Shown: in pieces, positions 17,696 through 26,476 of the stretch | Layout of the letters: each line of letters starts with the position of its first letter | How positions within the stretch are numbered: the stretch's first letter is position 1 | Assembly (NCBI GenBank): GCA_964542915.1 | Contig: CAZIVP010000001.1 | Location: forward strand, 633,856-697,855 | Direction of reading: 5' to 3' | DNA length: 64,000 nucleotides | DNA from: CAZIVP01 sp964542915 | GTDB taxonomy: Bacteria; Calditrichota; Calditrichia; Calditrichales; Calditrichaceae | Position numbers and translations under genes: made by a program | The notes under the pieces: generated by a model | Databases searched by the model: none | The model's input: only the letters and a program-made list of their open reading frames with translations | Told to the model about the DNA's origin: nothing

Positions 17696-18577
17696 AGTAA
17701 GCTTCCTTTCTCACCTTACGTTTGTTATACCTAACCCGAATTTTGCGGTTACAAGTACCGAAACATCGGGCAAAAAGCAAATTGTTGAATGCTTGATTTG
17801 TTGAATTAATGATCCAGTGATTCTACAAATCAACGTTACTTCACAATTCGTTTTGCCGGGGCTTTATGATTTGTGATTTCAAAGTTCTGTGAGAACAGAC
17901 AGCCAATTTTGCGTCCGACGCATAACAGCCAGTAACATCAAGACGGAACGATGAAGCGGAAGCTGACCAATAGGTGTTTTAGTTAGCTTCCTGCGATTTC
18001 AATACACATGTTCCACCCCGGTTACTATCGCCGCTGCCTGCAATCTGTCAAAATCCTGTTCATCCTTACAAAATGCTGATTCACATCAATAGTAAGGATA
18101 ATAATTCAGTAATATAATCATAAGAAAATCAAAAGAAAACTATCTTTATATATTCATATTGGGTTTAAAGCAGCGGTTGGATCGCTTTGCGTAACTCACG
18201 CATTAACAAAATCATATATATCATAATAGTCCATGGGACTCGAAGGCTAAAATCATAATTACGAAAAATAATACATAAAATTACAGCTCGCCTCAATAGC
18301 CCAATCAATCGTTTGGTTCGTGGGTCCGAACATGCCTCCTGGCGAGGACTCAACGATAAGATTAAAACAATGGAATGCGGTATGCGCCTATTGTATATGG
18401 AAACAATTAGGGTTAACGACATTCGATGTAATGTATCAACGGCTAAAAAAGGCGGGTTTTAATGAAAAAAAGCGAAGCACTGTATTGCATTTTCATAAAA
18501 AAACTGTTATCATTGTGGTAAATAATTCCTTAAATGTACTGAAAATGGTGTAAATTCCCTAATTAGGCCTTTGCCCT
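17696..18577. other. Long intergenic region before the dcw operon
   Basis: About 880 bases, AT-rich in its right half, between divergent gdhA and mraZ. I see no protein-like frame with a start and ribosome site. Two copies of TTGTTGAAT lie about 17 bases apart near 17782-17807. A phrase resembling the common AATCCTGTTCATCC intergenic repeat occurs near 18052-18065. The dcw promoter candidate sits at the right end. No tRNA or clear structured RNA was recognised. Confidence 0.4.
18485..18513 (+). promoter_or_regulatory. Candidate promoter of the dcw operon
   Basis: TTGCAT at 18485-18490, a 17-base spacer, and TATCAT at 18508-18513 preceded by an extended -10 TGT. It would give a 5' leader of roughly 55-60 bases before mraZ. 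No clean array of MraZ-type GTGG repeats is visible around it. Confidence 0.5.
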
Positions 18578-19054
18578 ATGGCTGTAGTGGATTTTGCCGG
18601 GGAATATTATTGTTCCCTGGACAGTAAAAATCGCGTTAACATTCCTTCCGGGATCCGGAAAATTATCGTCCCAGAGGCCGATAACACACTGGTGTTTACC
18701 TTAGGCTTCGAAGGGATCAATCTGTATGCATACCCCCTAAATGAGTGGCACCGTCTCACCAGGAAGTTACGCACACTTAATCCCCTCGAAAAGAAAATTC
18801 GCGATTTTATTCGACTATTTGTGGGTAAAGCCTTCTATGCGGGTATGGACTCCCAGGGCAGAGTCATGTTACCGGAGCGGGTTCTCAAAATAGGGAAAAT
18901 AGACCACGAATTGCTCATCATTGGTTCCCTGACAAAACTGGAAATCTGGAATCCGAAGATGTATGAGCAGTATCAGGAAAAAGAAAAGCTGAATATAAGC
19001 GATTTGGCGGAGGAGATCAGTTTTACCGATATGTTCTTTGAAAAGGACGATTGA
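18578..19054 (+). CDS. mraZ: Transcriptional regulator MraZ
   Basis: DNA-binding protein of the AbrB/SpoVT fold and first gene of the division and cell-wall cluster, which it usually represses. Its 158 residues hold the two family repeats, SLDSKNRVNIPSGIR and GMDSQGRVMLPERVL, each with the D-x-x-x-R core. ATG 18578 is the only possible start because TAA lies six codons upstream; the ribosome site is weak. The stop overlaps the region that carries the ribosome site of rsmH. Confidence 0.95.
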   Translation: MAVVDFAGEYYCSLDSKNRVNIPSGIRKIIVPEADNTLVFTLGFEGINLYAYPLNEWHRLTRKLRTLNPLEKKIRDFIRLFVGKAFYAGMDSQGRVMLPERVLKIGKIDHELLIIGSLTKLEIWNPKMYEQYQEKEKLNISDLAEEISFTDMFFEKDD

Positions 19055-19062
19055 GGTGGCCA

Positions 19063-19986
19063 GTGAACGATTTTCATATTCCGGTGCTGGCGGATTCGGT
19101 TTGCCGTTGTTTGATAACCGACAGGGAAGGCGTCTATTATGACGGCACGGTGGGCGGCGGCGGCCATGCTCTTCAGCTGTTGCGGCAATTGGGGGAAAAG
19201 GCGCGTTACATTGCTGTTGACCGGGATGGCGAGGCGCTGCAACGCGCCCGAACACGCCTGAACGCTTATAATAACATTCATTATTATCACGGCCGATTCT
19301 CCGCGTTTGAAGAAGCTTTAAACCCGATCGGCATAACCGTCGTCGACGGCATGTTATTCGACCTCGGGCTTTCTTCATGGCAAATCGATAGGGAGAATCG
19401 CGGTTTCACGTTCAGTAAGGATGCACCGTTGGATATGCGTATGGATGCAAGGCAGGAGACCACCGCGGCCGATCTTCTATATGCCGCTGACGAAGAGGCC
19501 CTGTTTCGGATATTTCGGGATTATGGCGAAGAGCGCCACGCACGTAAAATTGCACGCAATATTAAACACGAACAGCGTTACCGGAAAGTGGATCGCAGTA
19601 AGGATTTGGTAGAAATCATATGTAAATGCGTACCGCCGCCGAATCAGGTAAAGAGTTATGCCCGTATATTTCAGGCTTTACGGATCGCGGTTAATGAAGA
19701 ACTGCATATTCTGGAGGAGATGTTACATCACTTTCTGCATTATTTAAAACCGGGCGGACGTATTGCAGTGATCGCATACCATTCGCTGGAAGATCGAATC
19801 GTTAAACGGTATTTCCAAAAACAGGAAAATCCCTGTGAATGCCCGCCTGAATTTCCGTACTGTGTTTGCGGGAACGTCCCGCGTTTGCGACGGATAAAGC
19901 CGTTTCCGATGCAACCTTCAGTTGAGGAAATTAGGCAAAATCCGAGGGCGCGCAGCGCGAAATTGAGAATAGGAGAAAAATTATGA
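19063..19986 (+). CDS. rsmH: 16S rRNA (cytosine-N4) methyltransferase RsmH
   Basis: SAM-dependent methyltransferase that modifies C1402 of 16S rRNA; also called mraW. Family motifs: FHIPVL at the N-terminus, DGTVGGGGHA (SAM loop), AVDRDGEAL, LFDLGLSSWQID, DAPLDMRM and RIFQALRIAVNEEL. A cysteine-rich stretch near the C-terminus (CECPPEFPYCVCG) is typical. GTG 19063 is chosen because GAGGTGG ends just before it and the protein then opens MNDFHIPVL; TTG 19051 would add four residues. The gene ends in an ATGA overlap with ftsL. Confidence 0.95.
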   Translation: MNDFHIPVLADSVCRCLITDREGVYYDGTVGGGGHALQLLRQLGEKARYIAVDRDGEALQRARTRLNAYNNIHYYHGRFSAFEEALNPIGITVVDGMLFDLGLSSWQIDRENRGFTFSKDAPLDMRMDARQETTAADLLYAADEEALFRIFRDYGEERHARKIARNIKHEQRYRKVDRSKDLVEIICKCVPPPNQVKSYARIFQALRIAVNEELHILEEMLHHFLHYLKPGGRIAVIAYHSLEDRIVKRYFQKQENPCECPPEFPYCVCGNVPRLRRIKPFPMQPSVEEIRQNPRARSAKLRIGEKL

Positions 19987-20360
19987 GCAATAAAAAACAA
20001 ATCAGAAAAAACGTTAAAAAACGTCTGGTCAGCGTTACGGTGTTATTATCCTTTGTGGCCGTGGTGTCTCTTTATCTGTACCAGTCGTTTACCATAGAAC
20101 TGCTAATGAAAGACCTGCATCGCTTGCAGGAACAGAAAAAAGAGTTGCTCAGTGCAACCACGGCAATGAAAGCCGATGTGGATCGCCTTAGCAATATTGA
20201 CCGGATCGAACGAATCGCTTCAAGTCGCTTTGGGATGTACCGTAATGCCGATGAACCCAAAGCGCTCCTGATTGAAGATGCCGCGGAATGGAAGCGATTC
20301 GCACGAAAGCTTAAAAAGTCGGAACAACAAAAATCGTATCAGTTAGCGGGAGCGCGATAA
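19983..20360 (+). CDS. ftsL: Cell division protein FtsL-like
   Basis: A 125-residue bitopic membrane protein: a basic cytoplasmic tail, one membrane helix at about 17-34, then a coiled-coil segment (LMKDLHRLQEQKKELL) and VDRLSNIDRIERIASSRFGM-like sequence, typical of the FtsL/DivIC end. It would scaffold FtsQ and FtsI/FtsW at the septum. Sequence conservation in this family is low, so position between rsmH and ftsI is the main support. The start overlaps the rsmH stop by four bases; ftsI follows without a gap. Confidence 0.85.
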   Translation: MSNKKQIRKNVKKRLVSVTVLLSFVAVVSLYLYQSFTIELLMKDLHRLQEQKKELLSATTAMKADVDRLSNIDRIERIASSRFGMYRNADEPKALLIEDAAEWKRFARKLKKSEQQKSYQLAGAR

Positions 20361-22433
20361 GTGCGTAAAGGAAGGAATAATATACGTCGCGGACGGCTAA
20401 TCATACTGGTACTGGCGTTAACGGCGTTTTGGCTACTTCTCGAGTTCCATCTGTTTCAAATGCAAGTGGTCCATCATGACATGTTTCGCAAAGCAGCAAT
20501 TCAGCAGTATCAGAAGGATACGGAAATTCCGGCCAGAAGAGGCAGAATGATGGATCGCAACGGATACGAATTGGCTACCAATACGATCTATTACGATTTG
20601 GCCGTCGATCCGGTTATGCTGAAAGATAAGACCCGTGTAGCGACGTTATGCGATAATGTGTTAACGGGCTCGCGACAACACTATCTCAATATGTTTCGCA
20701 GCCGTAACGACCGTCACCAATTTTTGGCCCGCAAAGTACCGCTGGAGAATGCGCGCCCGTTGCTGGCTCTCCACGATCCGGGTCTGATTATTCGCGAACA
20801 TTTTCGCCGGCGTTATCCTTATGACCACTATGGCGCTCAGTTGATTGGCTTTACCGATCCGGATGATAACGGTCTGGGTGGTCTTGAACTGCAATATGAT
20901 GATATTTTGAAAGGCGTTGCCGGCCAGGCCGTAATCCAATACGACGGTCCGCGGAATGCCTTTTACAATCCCGATTATCCGTTGCGTAAGCCGGTCCACG
21001 GTGAAGATGTCATTTTAACGATTGATAAAAATATCCAGACAGTGTTGGAACAGGAGCTTAAGCAAGGTGTATTGCAGGCGAAAGCCGAGGGCGGTATGGC
21101 AGTCGTAATCAATCCTTCTAACGGAGCCGTTCTTGCGATGGCAAATTATCCGTCGTTTGATCCCAATGTTCATCAAAGATTCGGAGATGACCGTAAGCGT
21201 AATCGTGTCATCACGGATGTGTTTGAGCCGGGTTCCACTCTCAAATTATTTACAGCCGCTGCGTTGTTACAGGAAAATCTTAAAAAACCGGACGACATTG
21301 TCTATTGTGAACAGGGGCGTTATACGGTTTACGATCAAACATTTCATGATACCAAGTCTTACGGGTGGTTATCTATGCGCCGGGTGATCGAGAATTCTTC
21401 AAATATCGGCATGATCAAATTGGGGGGCGCACTCCACGCCAATACGCTTTTCCGTTATTTGAAAAATTTTGGGTTTGGCACCAAAACAGGCATTGAACTA
21501 AACGCGGAAGCTAAAGGACTGCTCGAAAGTCCGCGCACCTGGTCCGGTACCTCCCAGGCTTCCATTTCAATCGGATATGAGATCGGAGTAACCGCTCTGC
21601 AACTTGCTACCGCCTATGCGGCAATCATTAACGGAGGTTATTTATATCGTCCCTTTGTGGTTAGTCACCGCCGTCCCGCCAATGGTAATCTGATTGAACT
21701 TCATAAACCACTGATAGTGCGTCAGGTAATTTCAAACGAGGTAAGCGATGTACTGAAATCGTTTATGCACGGTGTCGTGGAGCGTGGTACGGGCAAACGG
21801 GCAAAACCCAAGGGTTTGGAGGTGGGCGGCAAAACGGGAACGGCCCTTAAATTAAACCAGGAAGCCCGTTCTTACTATCGTAATAGGTATACGGCATCGT
21901 TTGTGGGGTTTGCGCAATACGAACAGCCCGAATATGTATGCGCAGTGATTATGGATGAACCGAAAAAGGGTCGATACGGCGGCGAAGTGGCGGCGCCTGT
22001 TTTTCGCAATGTGATGCAACGCATTATGTTTCTGGATTCCAAACCGCCCATTCAAAGCAGGCAGAAGCGTCCCGAATATAAGCTTGCCAACCAACACGAT
22101 GTGGTGCCCTCGCTTAATGGCTTTAAAAAGGAACATGCGGTTTCCTTTCTGAAGGCAAAATCCTTTGAGTATGAAATTCGAGGCAACGGCCCGCAGGTGG
22201 TCGATATGAAAACCATCGATGACCGGATTGTTTTAGAAACAGGCAAAAAACAGGTGCATATGAAACGTATGCCGGATTTAACCGGTTTATCCAAGCGGGA
22301 AGCCATGACGTTAATCAATTTTGCTAAACTGTATGTTCAAATCGAGGGCTCCGGAGAGGTCGTAACGGGACAAACAATCAAGGCCGGAACGCCGACTGAA
22401 AAACGCAGCCGTATAATTTTGTATTGCAATTGA
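20361..22433 (+). CDS. ftsI: Septal transpeptidase FtsI (PBP3-type) with PASTA domains
   Basis: Class B penicillin-binding protein for septal peptidoglycan. 690 residues: a membrane helix at about 13-32, a dimerisation domain, and a transpeptidase domain with Ser292 (PGSTLK), SSN in ENSSNIGM, and KTGT in GGKTGTAL. Two PASTA-like domains follow at about 575-632 and 633-690 (DVVPSLNG and MPDLTGLSKREA), as in SpoVD/PBP2x-like proteins and unlike enterobacterial FtsI. It starts with GTG 20361 directly after the ftsL TAA, with GGGAG eight bases upstream. Confidence 0.94.
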   Translation: MRKGRNNIRRGRLIILVLALTAFWLLLEFHLFQMQVVHHDMFRKAAIQQYQKDTEIPARRGRMMDRNGYELATNTIYYDLAVDPVMLKDKTRVATLCDNVLTGSRQHYLNMFRSRNDRHQFLARKVPLENARPLLALHDPGLIIREHFRRRYPYDHYGAQLIGFTDPDDNGLGGLELQYDDILKGVAGQAVIQYDGPRNAFYNPDYPLRKPVHGEDVILTIDKNIQTVLEQELKQGVLQAKAEGGMAVVINPSNGAVLAMANYPSFDPNVHQRFGDDRKRNRVITDVFEPGSTLKLFTAAALLQENLKKPDDIVYCEQGRYTVYDQTFHDTKSYGWLSMRRVIENSSNIGMIKLGGALHANTLFRYLKNFGFGTKTGIELNAEAKGLLESPRTWSGTSQASISIGYEIGVTALQLATAYAAIINGGYLYRPFVVSHRRPANGNLIELHKPLIVRQVISNEVSDVLKSFMHGVVERGTGKRAKPKGLEVGGKTGTALKLNQEARSYYRNRYTASFVGFAQYEQPEYVCAVIMDEPKKGRYGGEVAAPVFRNVMQRIMFLDSKPPIQSRQKRPEYKLANQHDVVPSLNGFKKEHAVSFLKAKSFEYEIRGNGPQVVDMKTIDDRIVLETGKKQVHMKRMPDLTGLSKREAMTLINFAKLYVQIEGSGEVVTGQTIKAGTPTEKRSRIILYCN

Positions 22434-22472
22434 GATCATCATTAAGCGAAGGCGACGCCGGACGAGGGAATT

Positions 22473-23948
22473 ATGTATTTACGAAGCAAACAACTTAAAG
22501 AGTTGTTCCACAACACTGGAATTAATGTAAAGCATACTTTGAGAGACGTGGAGATTACCGGCGTCCGTTATGATTCGCGACGGGTGGAGCCCGGCGATTT
22601 GTTTGTTGCGATCCGGGGTTTTCAGACCGACGGACACCGTTATCTTAAAAAAGCACAGCAGGCGGGCGCCATTGCTGCATTGGTGGAAGAACCGGATCAC
22701 GGTCTCTCTTATCCGCAGATCGTTGTGCACAATACGCGTCAGGCGCTGGCTAAAATTTCATACAACTTTTACCTGCCGGATATTGCGGATATCCGGTTAA
22801 CCGGCATTACCGGCACGAATGGTAAGACAACCTCGGCCTATTTAATGCGATCCGTCTACCTGCAGGCGGGGCTTCCGACAGGCTTAATCGGGACCATCGC
22901 CTATTACACGGGCGCGGAACAACAGACACCGGCAACGATAACGACGCCGGAGTCGGTTGACATCAGCGAGTTATTGTTCAAAATGCATCAACAGCAGCAG
23001 CAATGTTGTATCATGGAGGTTTCCTCCCATGCTTTGGAATTGTACCGGGTGGATGCTTTGTCCTTTGAAACGGCGGTTTTTACCAATTTAAGTCGCGATC
23101 ATCTGGATTTCCATGAGTCCGAAGAACACTACTTTCGGGCCAAGGCGCGGCTCTTTAATCAGATTCAATCCGGCGGTACAGCCGTTATCAATATCGATGA
23201 TTCCCACGGCGCCAGGCTTCTTAAACAGTTAAAGCATAAATGCTTACCGTTTGGAACCGGAGATAATGCCGCAATAAAGCCGAGGGAATGGAAAAGCGAT
23301 ATTCACGGTATTGATTTGGTTTTGGATACGCCACGCGGGCAACTTGAATTAAAATCACCGCTGATCTGCAGTTTTAATATTTATAACATTATGGCGGCGG
23401 TGGGTGCGGGTATCGCAGCGGATCTTTCGGAAGAAGCCATTATAAACGGGGTTGGGGCGATGCATAATGTGCCCGGACGTATGGAAAAGTTGGAAATTGC
23501 GCCGCAAATACTAGCCGTTGTGGATTATGCCCATACGCCCGATGCACTTGAAAAAGTATTAAGGGCGTTAAGGGAGATCACACAGGGACGCTTGATTGTC
23601 GTTTTTGGCGCCGGCGGCGATCGCGACAAAGGTAAACGGCCGCTGATGGGCCGGATTGCCGAAACCCACGCCGATCTGGCGTTGGTTACGACGGATAACC
23701 CCAGGTATGAGTCTCCCGATGCAATAATTAAGGATATCGTTGCGGGTATGAAACGGAAAGAGCGTTATAAGGTGATCAGCGACCGCAAAGAAGCGATTGC
23801 AGAAGCCGTACGTATAGCGCAGCCCGGCGATGTAATCCTGGCGGCCGGTAAAGGACATGAAAGCTACCAGGAAGTGCAGGGTAAGAAGAATACATTTGAT
23901 GAATGGGCGATTATAAAGGAAGCGGTCAAACATGGCCATCATTCGTAA
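22473..23948 (+). CDS. murE: UDP-MurNAc-tripeptide synthetase MurE
   Basis: Adds the third amino acid to UDP-MurNAc-L-Ala-D-Glu. The ATP loop is GTNGKTTSA and the Mur ligase central and C-terminal domains are intact over 491 residues. The specificity motif reads DNPR at residues 408-411, the form tied to meso-diaminopimelate rather than lysine, so the wall is likely DAP-type. GAGGGAA lies a few bases before ATG 22473. The end overlaps murF by 17 bases, so the two are probably translationally coupled. Confidence 0.95.
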   Translation: MYLRSKQLKELFHNTGINVKHTLRDVEITGVRYDSRRVEPGDLFVAIRGFQTDGHRYLKKAQQAGAIAALVEEPDHGLSYPQIVVHNTRQALAKISYNFYLPDIADIRLTGITGTNGKTTSAYLMRSVYLQAGLPTGLIGTIAYYTGAEQQTPATITTPESVDISELLFKMHQQQQQCCIMEVSSHALELYRVDALSFETAVFTNLSRDHLDFHESEEHYFRAKARLFNQIQSGGTAVINIDDSHGARLLKQLKHKCLPFGTGDNAAIKPREWKSDIHGIDLVLDTPRGQLELKSPLICSFNIYNIMAAVGAGIAADLSEEAIINGVGAMHNVPGRMEKLEIAPQILAVVDYAHTPDALEKVLRALREITQGRLIVVFGAGGDRDKGKRPLMGRIAETHADLALVTTDNPRYESPDAIIKDIVAGMKRKERYKVISDRKEAIAEAVRIAQPGDVILAAGKGHESYQEVQGKKNTFDEWAIIKEAVKHGHHS

Positions 23949-25308
23949 CGACGATTTGGCTTTAATTAGCCGCATTCGGTTTGTCAATATGGATCCGGCA
24001 TTCAATCCCGGCCATATATACAATGGGGTTAGCATCGATTCACGCCGGATCGAACCGGGGCAGATATTCTGGGCGATCAAAGGCAATCGTTTTGATGGAC
24101 ACGACTTCGTGAAAGAAGCCTTACGTAAAAGAGCGGCGCTGTGTGTCGTATCGGAAAAAAAGGCGCCGATGATTAAGCCGAAAGAAGCGCCGCTGGCGAT
24201 CGTGCCCGAAACCATCGACGCCCTTCAGGAACTTGCCATGCATTACCGGCGGCGTTTCGCTGTGCCGGTTATCGCCATAACCGGTTCGAATGGTAAAACA
24301 ACCGTCAAGGAAATGGCGGCACACATTTTAATGCGTAAATTTAACGTGCTCAAAACGGAAGGCAATCTCAATAATCATATTGGTTGTCCGCTCACATTGT
24401 TAAGATTTCATAACGAACATCAGGCGGCGGTGATAGAGTTGGGCACGAACCGTCCGGGGGAAATCGCCATGTTAACGCGTATTACACAACCCACCAGCGC
24501 ACTGATTACCAATGTCGGACCTGCCCATCTGGCGTTCTTTAAATCCGTGGAGCGGGTGGCCGAAGAAAAACTGGCTCTGTTCGATGGCGTTTCCGGGGAT
24601 GGAACCATTCTTAAGAATTTAGATGATCCCTACCTCCGTGTTTACAAAGACACAGAGGCTCATATACTTACGTATGCGGTCGGTCAGAAGGCGCAGGTAC
24701 GCGCCAACCAAATACAGCTTGATAGCGATGGTTGCCCCCGTTGGCGGTTAAATGACATGGCGGAGATACGCTTGCAAACGCCCGGCTTGCATAATGTGTA
24801 TAACGCGCTTGCTGCGGCTGCTATCGCCATAGAATTAGGTTTTACGGAACAGGAAATTGCCGAAAGTCTGCAAAGCTATCAGGGCTTTGAGCAGCGTATG
24901 CAGGTTTTAAACCGCCAAGATTATCGAATTATCAACGATAGTTATAATGCCAATCCCGGTTCATTCAGGGCTGCATTTGAAACGCTGGCTAAATTGAAAC
25001 GGAATGGAGCGCTTTATCTTGTTCTCGGCGATATGTTCGAACTCGGTGAAGATTGGCATGAACAACACAAAGCGGTTTTACAGCAGGCATATTCATTAGA
25101 GCCTGATGGGTTGTATGTGATGGGCGAGTGTATGCAGGCGGCCGCCGAAGCGCTGGGCGGCGCACAAATCGGAAATGTGCGTATTTACAGCGATCATTAT
25201 GCGATCGCCAAAGAGTTGGACGCCCGTTTAAAGAAACATGATATCGTATTCATCAAGGGGTCGCGCGGCATGAAAATGGAGCAGGTAGTGCAATATCTGA
25301 GTGCCTGA
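23932..25308 (+). CDS. murF: UDP-MurNAc-pentapeptide synthetase MurF
   Basis: Adds D-Ala-D-Ala to the tripeptide precursor in the cytoplasm. 458 residues with the Mur ligase loop GSNGKTTVKEM, GNLNNHIGCPLTLL, and INDSYNANPGS typical of MurF. ATG 23932 lies inside the end of murE behind AAGGAAG. The ddl gene that makes its D-Ala-D-Ala substrate is not in this cluster. Confidence 0.95.
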   Translation: MAIIRNDDLALISRIRFVNMDPAFNPGHIYNGVSIDSRRIEPGQIFWAIKGNRFDGHDFVKEALRKRAALCVVSEKKAPMIKPKEAPLAIVPETIDALQELAMHYRRRFAVPVIAITGSNGKTTVKEMAAHILMRKFNVLKTEGNLNNHIGCPLTLLRFHNEHQAAVIELGTNRPGEIAMLTRITQPTSALITNVGPAHLAFFKSVERVAEEKLALFDGVSGDGTILKNLDDPYLRVYKDTEAHILTYAVGQKAQVRANQIQLDSDGCPRWRLNDMAEIRLQTPGLHNVYNALAAAAIAIELGFTEQEIAESLQSYQGFEQRMQVLNRQDYRIINDSYNANPGSFRAAFETLAKLKRNGALYLVLGDMFELGEDWHEQHKAVLQQAYSLEPDGLYVMGECMQAAAEALGGAQIGNVRIYSDHYAIAKELDARLKKHDIVFIKGSRGMKMEQVVQYLSA

Positions 25309-25354
25309 TGTTTATTTAACAGAATAAAAGATTGACTAAGCCTGGAATGCAAAC

Positions 25355-26458
25355 ATGCTTTGGAAATTTTTGTACCAGTTTTCAGACTACTTTTTCGGAT
25401 TTAATGTATTCCGGTACATTACCGTGCGGGCGTCGCTGGCTGCCATTACATCTCTGTTGATTGCACTGATCGTGGGGCCGCGTATTATCGCTATTCTGAA
25501 ACGACGCCAGATAGGGGAAGAAATCCGCATCGAAGGGCCGGATTCCCATCGGGAAAAGAAGGGAACGCCCACCATGGGCGGTATGATCATACTGCTATCG
25601 GTTTTCGTGTCCACACTGTTCTGGGCCGATTTAATGAACATGTATCTGCTGTTAATCTTTCTTGCGACATTAATTATGGGCGCAATCGGATTTGTTGATG
25701 ATTATATGAAATCGGTGCGTAAACTTAAAAAAGGTTTAATCGCCCGCTACAAGCTCATCGGTCAAATTATGTTTAGCGTGGCAATCGCACTGTTAATTTA
25801 TATGCATCCCTATTTTGATGGATTGCATTCCAATTCAAGCGTACCGTTTTTTAAAAACCTGGAAATCGATTTCGGAATCGTTTACATAGCGGTAATCGTA
25901 TTTGTGATTACCGGCGCTTCCAATGCCGTTAATCTGACCGACGGATTGGATGGATTGGCGGCGGGCCTTTCTGCTATCGCGTTTATTGCACTGGCGGGCA
26001 TCGCCTACGTTTCAAGCCATGTGAAATTCAGTGATTATCTAAACATTATCTATTTGCCGGGCACGCAGGAGATCGCCGTCTTTTGTCTGGCGCTGTTCGG
26101 AGCGGCCATCGGATTTCTGTGGTACAACGCTTATCCGGCGCAGGTTTTTATGGGCGATACCGGTTCACTCGCTTTGGGAAGCGCGATGGGAACCGCCGCG
26201 GTGCTTCTCAAAAAAGAGTTACTATTATTACTCATCGCCGGCATTTTCATCTTTGAAGTTCTTTCCGTTATCATTCAAACCTCTTACTTCAAATACACAC
26301 GGCGCAGATACGGAGAAGGTCGGCGTATATTAAGGATGGCGCCGATACACCATCATTTTGAATTACGCGGCTGGCATGAATCCAAAGTTGTAGTACGGTT
26401 TTGGATCATTGGGATATTGCTGGCTTTGTTAAGTTTGAGCACCTTTAAAACGCAGTAA
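25355..26458 (+). CDS. mraY: Phospho-N-acetylmuramoyl-pentapeptide transferase MraY
   Basis: Integral membrane enzyme that moves phospho-MurNAc-pentapeptide to undecaprenyl phosphate, giving lipid I. 367 residues, about ten helices. Signature stretches: GTPTMGG, VDDYMK (aspartate pair), NLTDGLDGLAAG (catalytic Asp), and PIHHHFELRGW in the HHH loop. It follows murF by 46 bases. Confidence 0.96.
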   Translation: MLWKFLYQFSDYFFGFNVFRYITVRASLAAITSLLIALIVGPRIIAILKRRQIGEEIRIEGPDSHREKKGTPTMGGMIILLSVFVSTLFWADLMNMYLLLIFLATLIMGAIGFVDDYMKSVRKLKKGLIARYKLIGQIMFSVAIALLIYMHPYFDGLHSNSSVPFFKNLEIDFGIVYIAVIVFVITGASNAVNLTDGLDGLAAGLSAIAFIALAGIAYVSSHVKFSDYLNIIYLPGTQEIAVFCLALFGAAIGFLWYNAYPAQVFMGDTGSLALGSAMGTAAVLLKKELLLLLIAGIFIFEVLSVIIQTSYFKYTRRRYGEGRRILRMAPIHHHFELRGWHESKVVVRFWIIGILLALLSLSTFKTQ

Positions 26459-26476
26459 AACAACAAAGTTGTTTAT

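Noticed and set aside
18165..18553. Two open frames of 77 and 85 codons in the gap before mraZ
   Set aside because: No ribosome sites, odd composition and no family-like sequence; they overlap each other on opposite strands.
18514..18577. MraZ-binding repeats upstream of mraZ
   Set aside because: Only isolated GTGG or GGTG words occur, not evenly spaced repeats.
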